Source: Pseudomonadota bacterium (GTDB lineage: Bacteria > Desulfobacterota > Syntrophia > Syntrophales > UBA5619). From it: a DNA stretch of 10,132 nt. The notes beneath the pieces are model-generated. The model had not been told where the DNA came from, made no database searches, and worked only from the letters and a program-made list of their open reading frames with translations. A program made the position numbers and the translations under genes. Numbering within the stretch: position 1 is the first letter of the stretch; every line of letters starts with the position of its first letter. The stretch spans positions 1-10,132 of the forward strand of contig JAHJQP010000122.1 in NCBI GenBank assembly GCA_018819165.1, in the 5' to 3' direction. This document shows, in pieces, positions 4,431-10,132 of this stretch.

Positions 4431-6287
4431 GTAACTTGCTGGTGAATGCGAGAGATCAGGTGTTCCTTCTTTTCGAGCAACTGGGTATCGAAAAGTTGTT
4501 CCAGACGGAAATATTCAAGGATTTTTCCAAGGATGACGCTTTGATGATGATGACTGAAGCGGAGAAGATGGCCCTCAATGTGATCCTTCCCACTTATACC
4601 GCGGGCGATAAGGAAGGGTGCACATTCAAGGACGGAAAGGTAACCGTCCCGAAGTGTTATCACGAAGCGTTCAAGAAGTACGTTGAGGGAGGCTGGCTCT
4701 CCCCGGTACAGCCTATCGAGGTCGGCGGCCAGGGGGATGCCGGTCATCATGGCCACGGCCAACCTGGAACCCTGTTATGCCGCCAATTTCGCCTTCCTGG
4801 CGTATCCGGGTCTGACCCACGGTGCGGCCGGTCTGATCCAGCATTTCGGGACGGAAGAGCTGAAGAACAAATATATGTACAAGATGTACGCCGGTCAGTG
4901 GACGGGGACGATGTGTCTGACCGAGCCCGGCGCGGGAACTGATGTCGGGGCATTGAAGACGTCGGCGAAGAGACTTCCCGACGGGACCTTCAGCATCACC
5001 GGATCGAAATGTTTCATCTCCTGCGGGGACCACGATCTTACTGAAAACATCATCCATCCGGTTCTGGCCCGAATCGAAGGGGATCCTCCCGGCACGGGCG
5101 GCATCTCCATCTTCATCGTTCCCAAATACCGCGTGAACGCGGACGGCAGCCTGGGAGAATTTAACGATGTCAATACCGGCAATATCGAGCACAAGATGGG
5201 AATAAAGGGATCTTCGACCTGCACGCTCAATTTCGGCGACGAGGGCAAATGCATCGGCGAACTTCTCGGCAAGGAAAGGGAGGGGATGAGGATCATGTTC
5301 AACATGATGAACGATGCCCGTCTCGAGGTCGGCATGCAGGCTCTTGGCCATGCCTCCGCCGCGCTCGAGCACTCCATTGCCTACGCAAAGGAGAGGATCC
5401 AAAGCGCGCCGGTCTGGGAAATGAAGAATCCCGACGCCAGGGCGGTCCCCATCATTCAGCATCCCGATGTCCGGAGAGACCTCCTCTGGATGAAGGCACA
5501 CGTCGAGGGGATCAGGGCCATGAACTACTTTGTGGCCTACTGCATGGACATGGCGAAATCGACGCCCGCTGAAAGTGAGAAGTGGCAGGGACTGGTGGAA
5601 CTGCTCACCCCGGTCTGCAAGGCCTACTCCTCCGACAAGGCGATGGAAGTCTGCTCCAAGGCGATCGATGTCTACGGCGGTTACGGTTACTGCCAGGAAT
5701 ACCCGGTTGAACAGTACATGCGGGATTGCAAGATCGCCTGCATCTATGAGGGGACGAACGGAGTCCAGGCGCTCGACCTGGTTGCACGGAAGCTGGCCCA
5801 GAAAAAAGGAATGAACGTCATGAACATGTTCGGCGAGATCGGGGCAACCATCGCCAAGGCCAAGGGGATCGACGAACTCAAGGTCTACGCGGCCCGACTC
5901 GATGAGGCCTACAATGCACTCGTCGATTTGACCATGACCCTGGCCCAGTTAGGCAAGAGTTCCGGTTTTCTCATCCCTATCCTGAATGCATCGCCTTACC
6001 TCGACATCTTCGGGGATATCCTCGTCGGCCATTTCCTGCTTCAGTCGGCGGCCCTCTCCACTGATAAATTGAAGGCGATCTATGCGGAAAAGGGGGTCGA
6101 AGGCTCCAGGGGGAAACAGCGGGCGCTGGTTCATGAAAATGCCGATGTCTCCTTCTACACGGGCAAGATCGCGGCGGCGAAGTTTTTTGCCGTTGAGGTT
6201 CTCTGCACGGTGAAGGCGCGGTGCGAGGCGATCAAATCGGAGGAGAAGATTCCCATCGAGATGGCGGATGAATCCGTTACCTGTTGA
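4427..6287 (+). CDS. Acyl-CoA dehydrogenase, long form with C-terminal domain, interrupted by a +1 frameshift
   Basis: This FAD enzyme oxidises acyl-CoA to trans-2-enoyl-CoA and passes electrons to ETF. The first part (4427 to about 4736) encodes MSNLLVNARDQVFLL to PVQPIEVGGQG. The rest continues one frame over as MPVIMATANLEPCY to the TGA at 6285-6287. Family members read EVGGQGMP continuously, so one G too many lies in the G5 run at 4732-4736. Removing it gives 619 residues, the normal length of the roughly 600-residue DmdC-like/AcdA group rather than the 380-residue short form. Visible motifs on the corrected protein: MCLTEPGAGTD (FAD/substrate, T165-D172), catalytic base in YEGTNG (E441), ALDLVARKL, and the C-terminal SFYTGKIAAAKFFA domain typical of this group. 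Either a sequencing/assembly error or a recent mutation; the other operon genes are intact. The substrate chain length cannot be read. Confidence 0.85.
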
Positions 6288-6330
6288 ACAGAAGGGTGAC
6301 TGCGGTAAACGGCATCAAGGCATGGCGGGC

Positions 6331-6359
6331 GCCGATTGGATCTGCGGACATAAATCGGC
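6331..6359. repeat. Intercistronic inverted repeat between the dehydrogenase and FadN-like genes
   Basis: GCCGATT (6331-6337) and AATCGGC (6353-6359) form a perfect 7-bp stem with a 15-base loop inside the 106-base gap. There is no T-run, so it is more likely an mRNA-processing or stabilising structure than a terminator. Chance remains possible. Confidence 0.35.
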
Positions 6360-6393
6360 AGCGCGTTCACAGACCGAAAAGAGGAGGCAGATT

Positions 6394-8814
6394 ATGGCAT
6401 ACGAAATCAAAAAAGCGGCAGTTCTGGGTGCAGGGGTCATGGGCGCCACCATTGCCGCCCATCTTACCAATGCGGGGATCGAGTGCGTCCTTCTGGACAT
6501 CGTTCCTTTTGAACTGACCGAAGCCGACAAGGCGCAGGGTCTGACGGAAAAGAGCCCGGCCTGGCGGAACCGATTCGCGGAAAACGGCCTTGCCGGCGTA
6601 CTGAAATCAAAACCGGCTGGTTTCTTCACCAAGAAAAACGCCTCGATGATCAGAACAGGCAATTTCGAGGACAACTTCGGCTGGCTTGCCGATGTCGATT
6701 GGGTCATCGAAGTCGTCATCGAGAATCTGAAGATAAAACAGGAACTCTTCGCTAAAGTCGAGAAGGTCGTCAGACCGGATTGCATCGTCACTACGAACAC
6801 ATCCGGAATCCCCATCAAGGACATTTCCGTTAAATTCGGGCCCAAACTGAAGGAACATTTTCTTGGAACCCACTTCTTCAATCCTCCCCGTTATATGAGG
6901 CTGCTCGAGATCATTCCGGGAGCGGAAACCAGACCTGAAGTCGTGGCTTACATGACCCGCTTCTGTGAGGAGACACTTGGAAAGGGAGTCGTCATCTGCA
7001 AGGACGTGCCCAATTTCATCGGCAACCGCATCGGCGTGTTCGACATCTCCAACGCCATCCGCCTCACGCTCGAAAAGAACCTGAAAATCGACGAGGCGGA
7101 CGCCATTATCGGGAAGGCGCTGGGTCGACCGGGCACGGCCGTCTTTGGAACGCTGGATCTGGTCGGCCTCGATACCTACCACCACGTCACGACCAACCTC
7201 TATGCGGCGGTTCCGGATGATGAAATGCGGGAGATGTTTGTTCCGGTCGAGTTGATGACCAAGATGATGGAGCTCAAATGGCTTGGCAACAAGGCCAAGC
7301 AAGGTTTCTACAAGAGGACGCAGGAGGCCGATGGCAAGAAGGCCAAACTGGTTTTAGACTACAACACGATGGAATATCTTCCGGCCGGCAACCCCAAGTT
7401 CGCCTCAGTCTCCGATGCCATGAAGAAAGCCGATGACGGCGTCGCAGCCACACTCAAGGTCATGTTCAACGGGACCGACGTGGCCGCTGACCTGACCCGG
7501 GAGTATCTCTGCAACAACTTTATCTATGCCGCCAACCGCGTCCCGGAGATCTGCGAGAACATCGTCGGCATCGACAATGCCGTGAAGTGGGGCTTCAACC
7601 ACCAGCTCGGTCCCTTCGAGACCTGGGACGCCATCGGCGTCCGCGAAACCGTCGAGGTCATGAAAAAGCTCAAGAAAAAGATCCCCAAGAAGATCGAAGA
7701 GATGCTGAAGAAGGGCTGCGAATCCTTCTATCTGAAGAAAGAGGACGGCATTTACTTCTATGACTTCGAGAAGATGGATTATGTGAAACTGGAGGAGAAT
7801 CTCCGGATCATCCTCCTGCCCGATCTGAAGGACCGTAACAAGGTGGTCAAGAAGAACGCCAGCGCAACGCTCGTCGACATCGGCGACGGCGTAGCCTGTC
7901 TGGAATTTCACACCAAGATGAACGCCGTGGACGACGGGATGATCGAGATGATCTTCGAAAGCTGCAACATCGTGGAAAAAGATTTCACGGGGATGGTTGT
8001 CGGAAACCATGAGACGAACTTCTCGGTCGGGGCGAATATCTTCATGGTGCTCCTGGCGATCCAGAAGGGAGACTGGGACATCCTCGAGCAACTCGTCGCG
8101 GTGTTCCAGAATGCCAATATGAGGATGAAGTACCTCTCCAAGCCGGTGGTTACGGCGCCGGCTGGTCTTGCCCTCGGCGGCGGCTGCGAGATGGCCATGC
8201 ACGGGGCGAAATGCCAACCCTACGGTGAGACCTATATCGGCCTGGTGGAGGTCGGCGTGGGTGTCATCCCGGCAGGCGGCGGCTGCAAGGAACTTATGGT
8301 TCGAATGACGGAAGGCCTGCCCGACGGCGTCATCGATGCCGGTATGAATCTCCAGCAGGTCTATGCCAAGGCCTTTGAAAACATCGCCATGGCCAAAGTG
8401 GCGATGAGCGCCGTCGAGGGGATGGAACTCGGGTACATCCGGAAGACGGAAAACATCAGCCTGAGCAGGAATCAGCAGCTCTGGGACGCCAAGCAGGCGG
8501 TCCTCGGGCTCGCTAAATTCTACAGGAAACCCAGACCGGTCATGATCCCCGTCATGGGTGAAAACTTCCGCGGCATGGTCGAGGCGATACTCTACAACAT
8601 GCGTCAGGGTAATTATGCCTCCGATTACGATGTCCACGTCTCCCGGAAGGTGGCCTATATCCTTTCCGGCGGCGACTGCGCCGAGGGGACGCTGGTAACG
8701 GAAGAGGAGATTCTCGCGCTCGAAAGGGAAGCCTTCCTGAGCCTCTGCGGGGAAAAGAAAACGCAGGACAGGATCATGCACATGCTCAATACCGGCAAGC
8801 CGTTGCGCAACTAA
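6394..8814 (+). CDS. fadN: 3-Hydroxyacyl-CoA dehydrogenase / enoyl-CoA hydratase fusion (FadN type)
   Basis: The 806-residue bifunctional enzyme hydrates enoyl-CoA and oxidises 3-hydroxyacyl-CoA with NAD+. The start is ATG 6394, six bases after GAGGAGG (6381-6387); the frame is open further upstream but without a start signal. Domain order is dehydrogenase first, hydratase last, as in Bacillus FadN and opposite to E. coli FadB. The Rossmann motif is VLGAGVMG (10-17). The catalytic His lies in GTHFFNPP (H160), followed by LLEIIPG, and the C-terminal dehydrogenase part begins near VPNFIGNR (205-212). A second dehydrogenase-type helical region and a Lys-rich linker (about 425-500) precede the crotonase domain. 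That domain has the oxyanion-hole motif NFSVGANIF (542-550) and both catalytic Glu, E599 in GGGCEMA and E619 in GLVEVGVG, 20 residues apart as in rat crotonase (E144/E164). All active-site residues I can check are present, so both activities should work. The symbol is by architecture and gene order. Confidence 0.92.
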   Translation: MAYEIKKAAVLGAGVMGATIAAHLTNAGIECVLLDIVPFELTEADKAQGLTEKSPAWRNRFAENGLAGVLKSKPAGFFTKKNASMIRTGNFEDNFGWLADVDWVIEVVIENLKIKQELFAKVEKVVRPDCIVTTNTSGIPIKDISVKFGPKLKEHFLGTHFFNPPRYMRLLEIIPGAETRPEVVAYMTRFCEETLGKGVVICKDVPNFIGNRIGVFDISNAIRLTLEKNLKIDEADAIIGKALGRPGTAVFGTLDLVGLDTYHHVTTNLYAAVPDDEMREMFVPVELMTKMMELKWLGNKAKQGFYKRTQEADGKKAKLVLDYNTMEYLPAGNPKFASVSDAMKKADDGVAATLKVMFNGTDVAADLTREYLCNNFIYAANRVPEICENIVGIDNAVKWGFNHQLGPFETWDAIGVRETVEVMKKLKKKIPKKIEEMLKKGCESFYLKKEDGIYFYDFEKMDYVKLEENLRIILLPDLKDRNKVVKKNASATLVDIGDGVACLEFHTKMNAVDDGMIEMIFESCNIVEKDFTGMVVGNHETNFSVGANIFMVLLAIQKGDWDILEQLVAVFQNANMRMKYLSKPVVTAPAGLALGGGCEMAMHGAKCQPYGETYIGLVEVGVGVIPAGGGCKELMVRMTEGLPDGVIDAGMNLQQVYAKAFENIAMAKVAMSAVEGMELGYIRKTENISLSRNQQLWDAKQAVLGLAKFYRKPRPVMIPVMGENFRGMVEAILYNMRQGNYASDYDVHVSRKVAYILSGGDCAEGTLVTEEEILALEREAFLSLCGEKKTQDRIMHMLNTGKPLRN

Positions 8815-8828
8815 ACAGGGTGAGGCCT

Positions 8829-8867
8829 GGAAGACCGGTTTACGACTAAAAGCGTCAGCCGGCTTCT
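8829..8867. repeat. Intercistronic hairpin between fadN and the thiolase gene
   Basis: GAAG-A-CCGG (8830-8838) pairs with CCGGCTTC (8859-8866) with one bulged A. An inner ACG/CGT pair (8842-8844 with 8853-8855) closes an 8-base loop after a 3-by-3 internal loop. No T-run follows (TTCTCCTAACT), and the next gene has its own strong ribosome binding site. It may moderate downstream expression or mRNA decay rather than end transcription. Confidence 0.45.
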
Positions 8868-8900
8868 CCTAACTGAAGGCCATTGAAAAGGAGAAATACC

Positions 8901-10097
8901 ATGAGCGATGCGGTAATTGTGGAAGCGGTTAGAAGTCCTGGCGGACGTTATAGGCGAGGCGGCCTTGCCGCCACGAGGGGGGACGAGATCGGGATCCAGG
9001 TGATGAAGGGGCTACTGGGCCGTGTTCCCGAGCTCAAGCCCGAGGATGTGGATGACGTGATCGTCGGCTGTGCTTTTCCGGAGGCCGAACAGGGGACGAA
9101 CCTCGGCCGGATCATCGCGATGGGGACCGGCCTGCCGATTACGACCTCGGGGATGACCATCAACCGGTTCTGTTCTTCCGGCCTGCAGTCAATCGCCGAC
9201 GCAACCGCCAAGATCAGGGCCGGATGGTCCGATGTCATTATCGCCGGCGGCTGCGAAACGATGTCCCACATCCCGATGGGGGGAAACATTCCCCGTCCCA
9301 ACCCGGACTGGGCCTTCGACGGCAGTATGCCGAACGTCTACGTCTCCATGGGAGTGACGGCCGAGAATGTGGCCGCCAACTACAATATCTCCCGGGAGGA
9401 CATGGACAAATTCGGCCTGGAGAGCAACCGCCGGGCCTATGAGGCGATCAAGGCCGGGAAATTCAAGAAGGAGATCATCCCGATCACGGCTTACAAATAC
9501 AAGGTCCTCAAGAACGGAAAGCGCGTCCGGGAAAAGTTCGTTTTTGATGCGGATGATGGCGTCAGATGGCCATCCAAGTTAGAGGACATGGCGAAATTGC
9601 AGTCCCCCTTCAAGCAGGGCGGTGGCGTAACCGCCGCCAACTCCTCCCAGATGACGGATGGCGCCGCCTTCTGCCTGTTGATGACCGTGGAAAAGGCGAA
9701 GGCCATCGGTGTAAAGCCGCTCGCGCGACTCGTCTATTTTGCGGTGGCCGGCTGCAAGGCGGAAGAAATGGGCGTCGGTCCTGCCTATGCGATACCCAAG
9801 GTCCTGAAGATGGCAGGGCTGACAACCAAGGATATCGACGTGTTCGAAATCAATGAGGCCTTTGCCTCGCAGGCCCTCTACTCCATCCGCGCGATCGGAA
9901 TCGAGGACCGGCTGGCGGCCGGAGATATCAATCCCAATGGCGGCGCGATCGCCCTCGGCCACCCGCTGGGATGCACCGGCGCCAAGCTGACCGCCCAACT
10001 TCTCCATGAACTGAAACGGCGCAAGGCGAAAAGAGGGATCGTTTCGATGTGTATCGGTGGTGGAATGGGTGCAGCGGGAATCTATGAGATGCTGTAG
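8901..10097 (+). CDS. fadA: Thiolase (acetyl-CoA C-acyltransferase)
   Basis: The 398-residue enzyme cleaves 3-ketoacyl-CoA with CoA to acetyl-CoA and a shortened acyl-CoA, or condenses in reverse. The start is ATG 8901 with AAGGAG at 8888-8893, seven bases upstream; the in-frame start at 8883 lacks a site. The catalytic triad is complete: nucleophile C91 in NRFCSSGLQS, H354 in GGAIALGHPLGCTGAK, and C384 in CIGGGMGAAG. Also present are the SQMTDGAA block, the loop GNIPRPNPDW, and NEAFASQ. Length is normal for degradative or biosynthetic thiolases. Within the operon (dehydrogenase, FadN-type fusion, thiolase) it is expected to be the final beta-oxidation enzyme; the FadN-FadA-FadE set in Bacillus has the same membership in a different order. 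The symbol is assigned by family and context, and acetoacetyl-CoA thiolase activity cannot be excluded. Confidence 0.93.
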   Translation: MSDAVIVEAVRSPGGRYRRGGLAATRGDEIGIQVMKGLLGRVPELKPEDVDDVIVGCAFPEAEQGTNLGRIIAMGTGLPITTSGMTINRFCSSGLQSIADATAKIRAGWSDVIIAGGCETMSHIPMGGNIPRPNPDWAFDGSMPNVYVSMGVTAENVAANYNISREDMDKFGLESNRRAYEAIKAGKFKKEIIPITAYKYKVLKNGKRVREKFVFDADDGVRWPSKLEDMAKLQSPFKQGGGVTAANSSQMTDGAAFCLLMTVEKAKAIGVKPLARLVYFAVAGCKAEEMGVGPAYAIPKVLKMAGLTTKDIDVFEINEAFASQALYSIRAIGIEDRLAAGDINPNGGAIALGHPLGCTGAKLTAQLLHELKRRKAKRGIVSMCIGGGMGAAGIYEML

Positions 10098-10132
10098 AAA
10101 TGTGCTGAATCTGCTCTCCTGCGGAAGCGGAA

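Noticed and set aside
4713..5501. 262-codon minus-strand open frame opposite the acyl-CoA dehydrogenase
   Set aside because: It lies wholly within conserved dehydrogenase sequence and its product has no recognisable domain.
5249..5814. Plus-strand out-of-frame open frames inside the dehydrogenase gene
   Set aside because: Arg-rich shadow products of the GC-rich true frame.
7405..8781. 458-codon minus-strand open frame opposite fadN
   Set aside because: His/Asp-rich product with no motif; it is the mirror of the codon bias of a strongly supported gene on the other strand.
1..10132. CRISPR array, tRNA, rRNA, toxin-antitoxin pair or defence system
   Set aside because: No regularly spaced repeats, cloverleaf or rRNA sequence, or matching small gene pairs were seen on either strand.

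Overview
The window looks like chromosomal DNA from an anaerobic Desulfobacterota (formerly delta-proteobacterial) lineage, most likely a Syntrophus-like fatty-acid or benzoate degrader. This is inferred from protein character only: a type IV pilin whose N-terminal aromatic pattern matches Geobacter/Syntrophus pilins, a sigma-54-type pilin promoter, and an acyl-CoA dehydrogenase / FadN-type fusion / thiolase operon under a TetR regulator. No rRNA or marker gene confirms the taxonomy.

Left part (1-1170). The first 228 bases hold the N-terminal end of a membrane protein read on the minus strand and cut by the window edge. A 454-base divergent intergenic region follows, with a near-consensus -24/-12 promoter at 520-535. 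Then comes pilA (683-1090), a type IVa pilin, and a strong hairpin, probably its terminator, at 1137-1170.

Middle part (1171-3374). Between pilA and the next intact gene lie about 650 bases of decayed DNA. It holds an IS4-type transposase scrap on the minus strand, an IS256-type transposase scrap on the plus strand, and the frameshifted end of a tetratricopeptide-repeat protein. Two intact genes follow, overlapping by an ATGA: a DPM1-like family 2 glycosyltransferase and a SAM-dependent methyltransferase. These suggest a polyprenyl-phosphate sugar or surface-glycan function.

Right part (3375-10132). A 396-base gene-free stretch contains two tandem palindromes, likely a TetR-family operator. 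The operon follows: tetR (TTG start, 3771) overlaps a long-form acyl-CoA dehydrogenase (4427-6287, broken by one extra G in a G-run at 4732-4736), then a 3-hydroxyacyl-CoA dehydrogenase / enoyl-CoA hydratase fusion with FadN domain order (6394-8814) and a thiolase (8901-10097). Together these cover all four steps of one beta-oxidation turn: acyl-CoA to enoyl-CoA, to 3-hydroxyacyl-CoA, to 3-ketoacyl-CoA, to acetyl-CoA plus a shortened acyl-CoA. The electron-transfer flavoprotein and acyl-CoA ligase are not in the window.

I found no clearly new defence, mobile or RNA system. The points most worth a second look are the pilin and its promoter, the tandem operator, the frameshift in the dehydrogenase, and the layered IS/TPR remnants.
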